From Deinococcus rhizophilus (lineage in GTDB: Bacteria; Deinococcota; Deinococci; Deinococcales; Deinococcaceae): a DNA stretch of 7,491 bases. The notes under the pieces are model-generated. The model had not been told where the DNA came from, made no database searches, and saw nothing but the letters and a program-made list of their open reading frames with translations. This document shows, piece after piece, positions 1 to 7,491 of this stretch. The stretch spans positions 623 through 8,113 of the forward strand of contig NZ_JASNGB010000131.1 in NCBI RefSeq assembly GCF_030271215.1, in the 5' to 3' direction. Numbering within the stretch: position 1 is the stretch's first letter; each line of letters begins with the position of its first letter. A program made the translations under genes and the position numbers.

Positions 1-2
1 CG

Positions 3-413
3 GTCGCGGGTCGCCGCGCCGCCGTGGTGGGCCGCAGCGCCATCGTGGGCCGCCCGATGGCCGCGCTGCTGCTCGCCGGGGACGCGACCGTGACTCTGGC
101 CCACAGCCGCACGCCCGACCTCGGCGCGGTGACGCGGGAGGCGGAAGTGCTGGTCGTCGCGGTGGGCCGCCCGCACCTGATCACGCCGGAGATGGTGCGG
201 CCCGGCGCGGCCGTGGTCGATGTGGGCATCAACCGGGTGACGGACGCGGAGGGAATCTCGCGGCTGGTCGGAGACGTGCATCCGGACGTGGCGCGGGTCG
301 CCGGGGCCCTGACGCCGGTGCCGGGGGGCGTCGGCCCGATGACCATCGCCGCGCTGCTCGCCAACACCGTCACGGCGGCCGAAGGTCGGCTGGGGCGGCC
401 GCAGCCGCGCTAG
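3..413 (+). CDS. folD: FolD bifunctional methylenetetrahydrofolate dehydrogenase/cyclohydrolase, C-terminal part (5' end outside window)
   Basis: FolD converts 5,10-methylene-THF through 5,10-methenyl-THF to 10-formyl-THF in the cytosol with NADP, feeding purine and formyl-Met synthesis. About 136 C-terminal residues are present. The frame is open to the left edge, so the GTG at 24 is an internal Val codon and not a start. Visible family signatures are the NADP-binding loop [16 protein letters not shown] near the left edge, the segment [20 protein letters not shown], and the family signature [16 protein letters not shown] near the C-terminus. The catalytic Lys and the N-terminal folate-binding domain lie outside the window. 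The stop codon TAG (411-413) also begins a TAGACT -10-like box for the next gene. Identification is firm; only completeness is unknown. Confidence 0.96.
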   Translation, partial: VAGRRAAVVGRSAIVGRPMAALLLAGDATVTLAHSRTPDLGAVTREAEVLVVAVGRPHLITPEMVRPGAAVVDVGINRVTDAEGISRLVGDVHPDVARVAGALTPVPGGVGPMTIAALLANTVTAAEGRLGRPQPR

Positions 414-416
414 ACT
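411..416 (+). promoter_or_regulatory. Candidate -10 box TAGACT of a leaderless or near-leaderless promoter for the DUF212 gene
   Basis: TAGACT fits the TANNNT -10 consensus and ends 9 bases before the GTG start at 426. Its first three bases are the stop codon of folD. There is no Shine-Dalgarno sequence between the two genes. The identical hexamer occurs 8 bases before the ispG start. No clear -35 hexamer is seen. In Deinococcus many mRNAs start at or next to the start codon with such a box just upstream, so this gene probably has its own transcript besides read-through from folD. Confidence 0.5.
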
Positions 417-425
417 TCCGGCCCT

Positions 426-886
<461 letters not shown>

Positions 887-890
<4 letters not shown>

Positions 891-1456
891 TCCCGGCTTC
901 CGGTCCCCTGCGCGTCCTTATCGGCGCCGGAGACCAGCGCTGGGACGGCTGGATTCCCACCGGGCGCGAGGAACTGGACCTGCTGGACCCCACCACCTGG
1001 GCCGCGTGGTTCGGGGAGCGGCGGGCCGACGCCCTGCTGTGCGAGCACGTCTGGGAACACCTGACCGAGGAGGAGGGTCGCGCCGCCGCCCGCCTGTGCT
1101 TCGGCTACCTGAAGCCCGGCGGCTTTCTGCGCGTGGCCGTCCCCGACGCCAACTTCCCCGCCCCCGAATACCAGAACGCGGTGCAGGTGGGCGGCCCCGG
1201 CCCGGCCGACCATCCGGCCGCCGATCACCAGGTCGTCTATGACCACCGCCGCCTGAGCGCCGTGTTCCGGGAGGCGGGGTTCGGGGTGCGGCTGCTCGAA
1301 TACTGCGACGACTCGGGCCAGTTCCACGCCCACGACTGGGACGTGGAGACCGGCCCGATCTACCGCTCCCGGCGGCTGGACCACCGCAACCGGGAGGGGC
1401 ACCTGGGGTTCGTCTCGCTGATTCTCGACGCCGTCAGACTGTCGCCAGCCCCCTGA
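887..1456 (+). CDS. Small SAM-dependent methyltransferase-like protein
   Basis: This 189-residue soluble protein looks like a compact class I methyltransferase of the predicted SAM-dependent type (COG4627-like). LRVLIGAGDQRWDGWI (residues 8-23) is the glycine-rich SAM-binding motif I. The acidic stretch ELDLLDP (29-35) could fix the ribose. DALLCEHVWEHL (48-59) and YLKPGGFLRVAVPD (74-87) are typical of motifs around strands 4 and 5. The C-terminal half has a run of His and Asp (FHAHDWD, 146-152), and VSLIL.AV closes the fold. The methyl acceptor cannot be inferred. The open frame extends upstream across the DUF212 gene in another phase, but homology begins near residue 8, so the GTG at 887 in the GTGA overlap is the sensible start. 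The 3' end overlaps the convergent gene by 23 bases. Confidence 0.82.
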
Positions 1457-1817
1457 CCGACCCATCCACGAGTTGCGCGAGGCGCTCCCGCGTGAAGGGC
1501 CGCTTGCCTTCGAGCAGTCCGGCCCCCCCCGCGTGGAGGTGCCAGTGCTTGCTGCCGCCCATCAGCCGCAGCGAGACGCCCTTCATGTCCACGTGCCGGG
1601 GGCTGACGGCCGCCACCATCAGGGGCTGCCCGCCCGAGGCCAGGGCCACGCTCATCACCGTGGTGGGCAGGTCGTAGGCCCGCTCCATGCGGTAGATGTA
1701 GTCGGGAAAATCCGCGACCTTCTGGAAGCCCAGTCCCCGCGCCGCCGCTTCCGCCTCCAGCCACGAAAGAAGCTCGACCCACTGCGCGTACAGCCGCCCG
1801 TCATCTGCATGTGCCAT
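1434..1817 (-). CDS. Conserved-looking protein of unknown function
   Basis: I do not recognise this 127-residue protein. It has no signal peptide or membrane helix and is probably cytosolic. The N-terminal third is rich in Ala, Glu, Leu and Trp and likely helical (WVELLSWLEAEAAARGL, 13-29). The middle alternates hydrophobic residues as in beta strands (TTVMSVALA, 52-60; PLMVAAV, 65-71), followed by a His/Trp patch KHWHLHAGG (90-98). The C-terminus PFTRERLAQLV (107-117) is helical. The frame stays open upstream of the ATG at 1817, but that extension is Arg/Pro/Gly-rich like non-coding frames and would run into the divergent gene, so the start at 1817 is preferred. An extended -10 box, TGC-TATGCT, lies 11 bases upstream and no Shine-Dalgarno is present. 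Confidence 0.75.
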   Translation of the reverse strand: MAHADDGRLYAQWVELLSWLEAEAAARGLGFQKVADFPDYIYRMERAYDLPTTVMSVALASGGQPLMVAAVSPRHVDMKGVSLRLMGGSKHWHLHAGGAGLLEGKRPFTRERLAQLVDGSVRGLATV

Positions 1818-1828
1818 GTCTGCCGGGC

Positions 1829-1837
1829 AGCATAGCA
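1829..1837 (-). promoter_or_regulatory. Candidate extended -10 promoter (TGC-TATGCT) for the unknown minus-strand gene
   Basis: Read on the minus strand, TGC directly precedes TATGCT, matching the TGN extended -10 arrangement with a four-of-six match to TATAAT. The box ends 11 bases before the ATG at 1817, placing transcription initiation within a few bases of the start codon. The corresponding -35 position shows no TTGACA-like hexamer, which is common for extended -10 promoters. It lies in the 97-base gap between two divergent genes. Confidence 0.4.
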
Positions 1838-1914
1838 AGCGGCCAGCCGTCGGCCCTCCGCCCCGGCCGGATGGCGGATGCCTCTTCCCCCGGCCCCGTG
1901 GTTTCCTGCCGCCC

Positions 1915-2466
1915 ATGCAGCGAGTCATCGTGATCGGGACCACCGGCAGCGGCAAGACCACCCTGGCCCGTGCGCTGGCCGCACGCCTGGGCGTGCCCCA
2001 CGGGGAGCAGGACGCCTGGAACCACCTGCCGGGCTGGCAGGAAGCCCCCCGCGAACAGTTCCGGGCGCGGGTGGCCGCCTTCACCGCCGGGGACGCCTGG
2101 GTGATGGACGGCAACTACTCCAAGGCGCGGGACATCGGCTGGGCGCGGGCCGACACGCTGGTGTGGCTGGACTATCCCGGACAGGTGGTGTTCGGGCGGC
2201 TGCTCACGCGCACGCTGCGGCGGATCGCCTGGCGGCAGGAGCTGTGGAACGGCAACCGCGAGCGCCTGCACGTCCAGTTCACCGGGGGCGGCATCCTGGC
2301 CTGGTTTTTCCGGACCCACTGGAAGCGCCGCCGCGAGACGCCGGGGCACCTCGCCGCCTTTCCGCACCTGCGGGTCGTGCGGCTGCGGACGCCGGGGGAG
2401 GCGGCGCGGTGGCTGGCCTCCCTTACCCCTGCAGCAGCACCCGCCCGCCCGCCGCGTCCAGCGTGA
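1915..2466 (+). CDS. P-loop nucleotide kinase-like protein (adenylate kinase/FlaR topology-modulation-like family)
   Basis: This 183-residue protein has a clear Walker A motif, GTTGSGKTT, at residues 8-16 after a hydrophobic first strand (RVIVI). DAWNHLPGW (33-41) corresponds to the substrate-binding region of adenylate-kinase-like P-loop proteins, DGNYSK (65-70) is a family hallmark, and TLVWLDYP (81-88) is the Walker B-like strand. Arg-rich segments at 98-107 and 137-140 may serve as lid arginines. Relatives are annotated as AAA family ATPase, adenylate kinase or DNA topology modulation protein FlaR; the true substrate is unknown. The frame is open upstream to 1816, but that stretch is Pro/Arg-rich, and the ATG at 1915 puts the first strand exactly at the N-terminus. 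No Shine-Dalgarno is visible. The Pro/Ala-rich tail overlaps the convergent amylase gene by 44 bases. Confidence 0.85.
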   Translation: MQRVIVIGTTGSGKTTLARALAARLGVPHGEQDAWNHLPGWQEAPREQFRARVAAFTAGDAWVMDGNYSKARDIGWARADTLVWLDYPGQVVFGRLLTRTLRRIAWRQELWNGNRERLHVQFTGGGILAWFFRTHWKRRRETPGHLAAFPHLRVVRLRTPGEAARWLASLTPAAAPARPPRPA

Positions 2467-4255
2467 CCTCGCCGCCCGGGAAGACCTCGCCGCGCAGGGT
2501 GTCCCGCCACTCGCCCGCCGGGAGGGTCAGCGTGACCCGGTGCGCCTCCGGGCGGCGGCTGGCGACGACCACGGCCCGCTCCACTGCCCCGTCCCCCCCG
2601 GTGTACTCGCGCAGAAAGGCCAGCGCGTCCGCCTCCGCGTGCAGGAAGCGCAGGGTGCCCTCCTGCAAGGCCCTTGTTCCCCGCCGCAGATGAATCAGGG
2701 CGCGTACCCGCTCGCGCAGTCCGGTGTCCCACGCCGCCTCGTCCCAGGGCATGCTCTCGCGGCACCACGGCATCATCCCCGGTTGGCGCTGGCTGAGGCC
2801 GATCTCCGTGCCGTAGTAGGTGCAGGGCACGCCGGGATAGCCCATCAGCAGGGTGAAGGCCGCCAGAAAGCGCGTCCGGTCCCCCTCCAGCCGGTAGAGC
2901 GCCCGCCCGATGTCGTGCGATTCGAGCAGGTTGAACATGCTCAGCGCGACGGGCGGCGCGAGGACGTGCCAGGCGTCCTGCAGCAGTTCTGCCAGTTCCG
3001 TGCCGTCCAGACGGCTTGGGCAGCCGTGGTGGTCGGCGCCACTCAGCCACTGCATGACCGGGAGGCCGAAGCCGTGGTAATTCATCGCGCCGTCCTCGCC
3101 CTGCCCGTCGAGCGCGTGCTCGGGGTCGAAGAAGCGTTCCCCGAAGACGTAGGCGTCAGGCCGTTCCTCGCGGGCCGCCGCCTTCAGCGCCCGGTGCAGC
3201 GCCAGATTGTCCTCGTCGCTGCCGCCCGCGCCGATCATGTGGGCCACGTCCAGCCGCCAGCCCGCCGCGCCCCGCCGCAACCACTCGCGGACCACGCTGC
3301 GCTCGCCGTTCAGAAACTCCGACACCGCTTCCGGTGCCCGGTAGTCGATCTTGGGCAGGCTGGGCAGGTCGAAAAAGGCGTGGTAGGGCGGCTTGCCCGG
3401 CTCGTCGCGCCAGGTGAAGAGGGACCGCTCCGGCGCCGCCTCGTCCTCCAGCGCGGCCTGAAAGAGAGCGTGCTCGTTCCCCACATGGTTGAACACCCCG
3501 TCGAGCACCAGCCGGAACCCCCGCGCGTCCGCCGCCGCCTGCAACTCGGCCCAGGCCGCGTCCCCGCCGAGGTGCGGGTCCACGTGGCGGTAGTCGCTGA
3601 TGTCGTAGCGGTGGTTCGACGGCGAGACGAAGATGGGCGTGAGCCACAGCGCGTTCACGCCGAGGTCCTCCAGGTACGGCAGCGCCCCCGTCACCCCCTG
3701 CAGGTCGCCGCCGTAGTGGGCGTGGATGTCGCCCGCCTTCGTGATGGGGGAGCCCCACTCCGCCTTCTCCACCGGGCGGCCCTGGTAGAGGTATTCGCCG
3801 TCCCGCACGTCGTTGCCGGGGTCGCCGTTGCGAAAGCGGTCAGGAAAGACCTGATAGAAGACGCTGCGCCACGCCCACTCGGGTGCCCGGTGCCCGGCGA
3901 GATACTGGAACCAGCTCCGGAAGCCCCGCCGCACCCGGTGCAGCCCCAGCGCGGTGAGGTGCAGGTGATCGCCCGGCAGTTCCAGTGCCCAGGCGTAGCG
4001 CACCCGGGCGGCGTCCAGCGGCAGCTCAGCCTCGAACCAGCGGCCCCCTCCGGCCCCGCCCACCTCGGTCGCCCGCACGCTCTCGATCTCGCCCACCCGC
4101 ACGAAGTCGAGCCGGACGCCCCTCACGTCCCCGGCTCCCTCGCCCGTCACGCGCAGCCGCAGCCGGACGCCCTCGCCTGTTCCGGCTCCCAGCCGCTCCG
4201 TGTAACCGGGGGTGTGGTCGTGCGCCGCGCAGATGCCTGTTCTGTGGTCGTTCAT
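2423..4255 (-). CDS. Glycoside hydrolase family 13 alpha-amylase/neopullulanase/MalZ-like enzyme (intracellular)
   Basis: This 610-residue enzyme should hydrolyse alpha-1,4 (possibly also alpha-1,6) links of maltodextrins, glycogen or pullulan-type glucans. The first ~125 residues form a beta-rich N-terminal domain like that of cyclomaltodextrinases and MalZ. The TIM barrel starts at WAWRSVFYQVFPDRF (127-141). Conserved regions are DGVFNH (252-257), GWRLDVAH (332-339, nucleophile D336), VFGERF (370-375, acid/base E373) and LLESHD (443-448, transition-state D448). LPSLPKIDY (297-305) matches the extra region of neopullulanase-like members. The C-terminal beta domain ends at 610. No signal peptide is seen, so it is cytosolic. 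The frame is open to 4423, but the ATG at 4255 has a good Shine-Dalgarno (GAGGAG, 6 bases away) and the upstream extension has no domain. No sugar transporter or regulator gene is adjacent. Confidence 0.94.
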   Translation of the reverse strand: MNDHRTGICAAHDHTPGYTERLGAGTGEGVRLRLRVTGEGAGDVRGVRLDFVRVGEIESVRATEVGGAGGGRWFEAELPLDAARVRYAWALELPGDHLHLTALGLHRVRRGFRSWFQYLAGHRAPEWAWRSVFYQVFPDRFRNGDPGNDVRDGEYLYQGRPVEKAEWGSPITKAGDIHAHYGGDLQGVTGALPYLEDLGVNALWLTPIFVSPSNHRYDISDYRHVDPHLGGDAAWAELQAAADARGFRLVLDGVFNHVGNEHALFQAALEDEAAPERSLFTWRDEPGKPPYHAFFDLPSLPKIDYRAPEAVSEFLNGERSVVREWLRRGAAGWRLDVAHMIGAGGSDEDNLALHRALKAAAREERPDAYVFGERFFDPEHALDGQGEDGAMNYHGFGLPVMQWLSGADHHGCPSRLDGTELAELLQDAWHVLAPPVALSMFNLLESHDIGRALYRLEGDRTRFLAAFTLLMGYPGVPCTYYGTEIGLSQRQPGMMPWCRESMPWDEAAWDTGLRERVRALIHLRRGTRALQEGTLRFLHAEADALAFLREYTGGDGAVERAVVVASRRPEAHRVTLTLPAGEWRDTLRGEVFPGGEVTLDAAGGRVLLQG

Positions 4256-4261
4256 CCTGAT

Positions 4262-4267
4262 CTCCTC
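4262..4267 (-). promoter_or_regulatory. Ribosome binding site that sets the amylase start
   Basis: On the minus strand GAGGAG lies 6 bases before the ATG at 4255. The in-frame ATG seven codons upstream lacks any such sequence. This decides the start, and shows that this gene, unlike several neighbours, has a real 5' leader. Confidence 0.7.
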
Positions 4268-4284
4268 TGTCTCCATGCCGCGTT

Positions 4285-4335
4285 CGCCGGGCACGGCCTT
4301 CCTCCTGTCGGTGCGGAGAGAGGTCGTGCCCGGCG
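4285..4335 (-). repeat. Long imperfect inverted repeat (hairpin) in the amylase 5' leader
   Basis: The outer arms CGCCGGGCACG (4285-4295) and CGTGCCCGGCG (4325-4335) are perfect 11-base complements. Inside them, 4297-4305 and 4315-4323 form a second stem of nine positions; in the minus-strand RNA eight pair, one of them G-U, with one mismatch. A single mismatch at 4296/4324 joins the stems and a 9-base loop (4306-4314) remains. The whole would be a hairpin with 21-position arms, ending 17 bases before the amylase ribosome binding site. There is no U-run, so it is not a classical terminator. It may be a leader attenuator or mRNA-stabilising element, or a dispersed palindromic repeat. Confidence 0.7.
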
Positions 4336-4338
4336 GGG

Positions 4339-4351
4339 GGCAAGCGTTGCC
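4339..4351. promoter_or_regulatory. Small inverted repeat, possible sugar-regulator operator
   Basis: GGCAA-GCG-TTGCC is a perfect 5-base inverted repeat around a 3-base centre. Half-sites like GCAA/TTGC around a CG centre are common in operators of LacI-family sugar repressors such as MalR/CcpA. It sits just downstream of the suggested amylase transcription start and beside the leader hairpin. The odd spacing and shortness keep this tentative; chance occurrence in GC-rich DNA is possible. Confidence 0.3.
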
Positions 4352-4366
4352 TTCTGGTTTGCGGGC

Positions 4367-4396
4367 AGTCTGCGCGGCGGGGCGGCGGGAGGTCAA
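4367..4396 (-). promoter_or_regulatory. Candidate amylase promoter TTGACC-18-CAGACT
   Basis: On the minus strand TTGACC (4391-4396) is a five-of-six match to the -35 consensus. It is followed after 18 bases by CAGACT (4367-4372), which differs from the TAGACT boxes elsewhere in the window by one base. Transcription would begin near 4360 and give a leader of about 105 bases holding the inverted repeat and the hairpin. The missing initial T of the -10 box is the weak point. Confidence 0.35.
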
Positions 4397-4426
4397 GCGG
4401 ACGGGGTCGGGCGCACGGGGCACGCT

Positions 4427-4442
4427 CCCCCCACCCCCCCCC
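4427..4442. repeat. Homopolymeric C6-A-C9 tract
   Basis: The plus strand carries six C, one A and nine C (minus strand G9-T-G6) between the divergent amylase and BMP genes, about 45 bases before the BMP start. It is the longest homopolymer run in the window. It could slip in length between cells or isolates, or fold into a G-rich structure on the minus strand. No other signal is visible between it and the BMP ribosome binding site except a poor -10-like TAAGAG at 4461. Confidence 0.6.
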
Positions 4443-4486
4443 GGCGGCGTCAGGCGGGTGTAAGAGCCGACGCGGGAGCATAGGAC

Positions 4487-5596
4487 ATGCGTTCACAATC
4501 CGCGTTGCTGGCCTCCCTGTCCGCCCTGCTCCTGGGTTCTGCCCACGCCATCGGCTTCACGGTGGGGATCGGCTTTGACCTGGGAGGCCGCCGCGACGAC
4601 GGCTTCAACCAGACCGTGTACCAGGGCGTGCAGCGCGTGCTGGCCGAGACGGGGGGTCAGGTGCGGCTGTCCGAGCCGCGCCAGCTCAGCGAGGTCGGGG
4701 TGGGGATTCCGGGGCTGGTGCGTTCGGGCGCCAAGGTCGTGATCGGCGTGGGCTTCGCCAACAACGCGGCGCTCACGGCGGCGGCGGCGGCGGCCCCCGG
4801 AACCCGCTTTATCCTGGTGGACGATCTGCCCAAGGGCCCCAACACGGTGGGCCTGCGCTTCCGCGAGCAGGAGGGCAGCTTCCTGGCCGGGTACCTCGCG
4901 GGCAAGCAAAGCGCGACCGGGCGGGTGGGCTTTATCGGGGGCACCGATATTCCGGTGATCGGGCGCTTCAAGGCCGGGTTCGAGGCGGGCGTGGCCTTTG
5001 CCTGCCCCGACTGTCAGGTCACCAGCGTGTATGTCAGCGACTCCAGCGCGGGCTTCAACCTGCCGGGCACCGCCAAGCTGCTGACCGCGCAGCTGGGCCG
5101 CAACGGCAACGACATCATCTACGCGGCGGCCGGGGCGAGTGGCCGGGGCGTGATCGACCAGATCAAGGCCCAGCCCTGCCTCAAGGCGGGCACGCTGCCC
5201 CCGGACCTCAAGTTCCGCGCCAACCCCTACGCGGGAGTCACCAAGAGCGCCGCCTACCGCAAGGCCTGCGCGGGAGACAGCCGCCCGATGTTCTTTATCG
5301 GGGTGGACACCAACCAGAACGCGCTGGGCGACTTCGACAGGAATCCCGCCACCCTCAACCACGGCCTGACCTCCATGCTCAAGCGCGTCGACAACGCCGT
5401 GTACGCGGTGGTCAAGGACGTGGCGATGGGGCGGCCCTGGCGCAGCGGCGACCGCTCCTTTGGCCTGAACAACGGCGGCGTGGGACTGGCCTTTGACGGC
5501 TACAACAAGGCCCTGGTCTCCCCGCAGATGCAGGCCACCCTCAAGAAGATCGAGGCCCTGATCGTCAACGGGACCGTCAAGGTGCCCGCCCAGTAG
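4487..5596 (+). CDS. BMP family ABC transporter substrate-binding protein (PnrA/BmpA-like), exported
   Basis: This 369-residue protein resembles the basic-membrane-protein/PnrA group, periplasmic receptors mostly binding purine nucleosides for an ABC importer. Residues 1-21 form a signal peptide ending ..GSAHA before IGFTVGIG. No lipobox Cys follows, so unlike many family members it should be a soluble periplasmic protein. Family marks are [16 protein letters not shown] (31-47), [10 protein letters not shown] (159-168), [13 protein letters not shown] (210-222) and [10 protein letters not shown] (269-278). Four Cys (173, 176, 231, 261) are all in the exported part and could form disulfides. 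A GCG run encodes Ala 97-103. The ATG at 4487 has GGAG 8 bases upstream. No permease or ATPase gene adjoins it, so its transporter lies elsewhere or it acts alone. The ligand is not certain. Confidence 0.9.
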   Translation: MRSQSALLASLSALLLGSAHAIGFTVGIGFDLGGRRDDGFNQTVYQGVQRVLAETGGQVRLSEPRQLSEVGVGIPGLVRSGAKVVIGVGFANNAALTAAAAAAPGTRFILVDDLPKGPNTVGLRFREQEGSFLAGYLAGKQSATGRVGFIGGTDIPVIGRFKAGFEAGVAFACPDCQVTSVYVSDSSAGFNLPGTAKLLTAQLGRNGNDIIYAAAGASGRGVIDQIKAQPCLKAGTLPPDLKFRANPYAGVTKSAAYRKACAGDSRPMFFIGVDTNQNALGDFDRNPATLNHGLTSMLKRVDNAVYAVVKDVAMGRPWRSGDRSFGLNNGGVGLAFDGYNKALVSPQMQATLKKIEALIVNGTVKVPAQ

Positions 5597-5628
5597 TCCC
5601 CGCTCCCAACGTCCCGCACGGGCGCGGG

Positions 5629-5634
5629 TAGACT
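5629..5634 (+). promoter_or_regulatory. Candidate -10 box TAGACT of a leaderless ispG promoter
   Basis: TAGACT ends 8 bases before the ispG ATG at 5643. The hexamer is identical to that before the DUF212 gene and at nearly the same distance. No Shine-Dalgarno precedes ispG; the bases between are GCCCCCAT. Transcription starting at or within a few bases of the ATG is expected. No good -35 box is seen. Confidence 0.55.
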
Positions 5635-5642
5635 GCCCCCAT

Positions 5643-6868
<1,226 letters not shown>

Positions 6869-6872
<4 letters not shown>

Positions 6873-7270
6873 ACCTCTGGGGACCCGGTGCATTCGAAAA
6901 CGAAGTCGGCGCGGCTTTCGCGCAGGAAGTGGCCCAGGACGGCGCCTTCGCCCTCGCGGAAGCCTTCGACGTGGCCCTCGACCCCGACGCCGATTTCCTC
7001 GCCGCCGAGGAAGGGTGGCGCACCCTGGCCGCCGCCGAGGTGCTCGCCGCCGTGCTGACCGGGGACACCTCGCGCCTCACCGACGCGGGGCTGCGGGCCT
7101 GGGTCGCCGGAGCCGACGCCGCTGAGCTGGAGGGCCTGCGCAACGTGGCCCACGCCGCCGTCTCGCGCGTGATCGCAGCCGACAGCGAACTGCCCGACCT
7201 GTGGGCCGACGCCGGGGACGAGGCGGCGTGGCGGGCCGGGGTGCAACGGCTGCAGGAAGCACTGGCCTGA
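6869..7270 (+). CDS. DUF4259 domain-containing protein
   Basis: This 133-residue acidic, Ala-rich protein matches DUF4259: an N-terminal [10 protein letters not shown] (3-12, the family's WG.G.F.ND motif), a central helix [13 protein letters not shown] (54-66), and a C-terminal [27 protein letters not shown] spread over 99-125, where the S-E-L-x-x-L-W segment is typical. The whole chain looks helical and cytosolic. The family's function is unknown. The GTG start at 6869 shares the GTGA overlap with the ispG stop, and GAGGTG about 7 bases upstream inside ispG can serve as ribosome binding site, so translation is probably coupled to ispG. The next gene converges with only three bases between stop codons. 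Confidence 0.87.
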
Positions 7271-7273
7271 TGC

Positions 7274-7491
7274 TCAGGTGTTCAACCGCACCTCCGCCAC
7301 CCGCGCCAGCATTCGGAACATGCCGAAGAGGTGCAGCGCGTCCCCGCTCTCCCAGGCCACCGTCTCGGCGTCCACCCGCGTGACGCCCGGCACCCGCCCC
7401 GCCTGATCGGCGCGGGCCTGATGGTCGAAGCGCAGCTCGGCGCGGGCGGGCCAGCGGGTCGTGTAGGGCGCGGCGTCCGCCGCCGCCCGCA
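7274..7491 (-). CDS. 3' end of an unrecognised protein gene (runs off right edge)
   Basis: About 71 C-terminal residues are encoded, ending with TGA at 7276-7274. Nearly every codon ends in G or C (only CAT, GAT and CGA differ), as in the certain genes of the window, and the frame has no stop to the edge, so it is very likely coding. The visible part reads like an alternating beta-strand fold (RAELRFDHQAR, VTRVDAETVAWES) followed by a short amphipathic end, LHLFGMFRMLARVAEVRL. No membrane helix or metal motif is seen and I do not recognise the family. It converges on the DUF4259 gene. Confidence 0.65.
   Translation of the reverse strand, partial: RAAADAAPYTTRWPARAELRFDHQARADQAGRVPGVTRVDAETVAWESGDALHLFGMFRMLARVAEVRLNT

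Noticed and set aside
1902..1907. TTTCCT as -10 box of the kinase-like gene
   Set aside because: The spacing to the ATG (7 bases) is right for a leaderless start, but the hexamer lacks the key A at position 2, so the support is too weak to list.
4256..4423. Longer amylase N-terminus starting at 4423 or 4276
   Set aside because: The extension carries no domain or signal peptide and no ribosome binding site, would encode the hairpin, and the ATG at 4255 has a good GAGGAG.
2540..4483. Long plus-strand open frame opposite the amylase gene
   Set aside because: It lies antisense to a gene with all GH13 motifs. Its translation is rich in Arg, Pro, Ala and Val without a domain, as expected for a shadow frame at high GC.
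4778..4797. GCG trinucleotide run in the BMP gene as a repeat element
   Set aside because: It simply encodes a short Ala stretch before AAPGTRF in a normal family position and is common in GC-rich genes.
5613..5628. CCCGC-N6-GCGGG hairpin between the BMP gene and ispG as a terminator
   Set aside because: The stem is only five pairs, there is no T-run, and it abuts the TAGACT box. Such short inverted repeats are expected by chance in this GC-rich sequence.

Overview
The window is very GC-rich, densely packed DNA that looks like a stretch of Deinococcus (Deinococcota) chromosome. Four things point there. The IspG is of the Thermus/Deinococcus type, with iron-sulphur ligands at C297, C300, C343 and E350. 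Start codons are often preceded by a TANNNT -10 box rather than a Shine-Dalgarno sequence, as expected for the leaderless mRNAs known in Deinococcus. GTG starts and GTGA stop-start overlaps are frequent, and third codon positions are almost all G or C. The genus is an inference; no rRNA or other marker is present.

Layout from left to right. (1) The C-terminal part of folD (one-carbon/folate metabolism) runs off the left edge. A small membrane protein of the divergent PAP2 family (DUF212/YuiD type) follows on the same strand and overlaps by 4 bases a gene for a small SAM-dependent methyltransferase-like protein. (2) A minus-strand gene of unknown function converges on the methyltransferase gene with a 23-base overlap. 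It diverges from a P-loop nucleotide-kinase-like gene related to adenylate kinase/FlaR. (3) A long minus-strand gene for an intracellular GH13 alpha-amylase/neopullulanase/MalZ-like enzyme has a 3' end overlapping that of the kinase gene by 44 bases. (4) A 231-base divergent intergenic region holds the most unusual non-coding structure of the window: a long, nearly perfect hairpin in the presumed amylase leader, a small operator-like inverted repeat, a possible promoter and a C6-A-C9 tract. (5) On the plus strand come an exported BMP/PnrA-like substrate-binding protein, then ispG (isoprenoid MEP pathway), which overlaps a DUF4259 gene by 4 bases. (6) The 3' end of an unrecognised minus-strand gene runs off the right edge.

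The genes are mostly unrelated housekeeping and conserved genes rather than one pathway. Two gene pairs look translationally coupled: DUF212 with the methyltransferase, and ispG with DUF4259. No mobile element, tRNA, rRNA, CRISPR array or toxin-antitoxin pair is visible. I do not see a convincing new multi-gene system. The best leads are regulatory: the amylase leader hairpin and the repeated TAGACT start-proximal promoter boxes, one of which is built on the folD stop codon.
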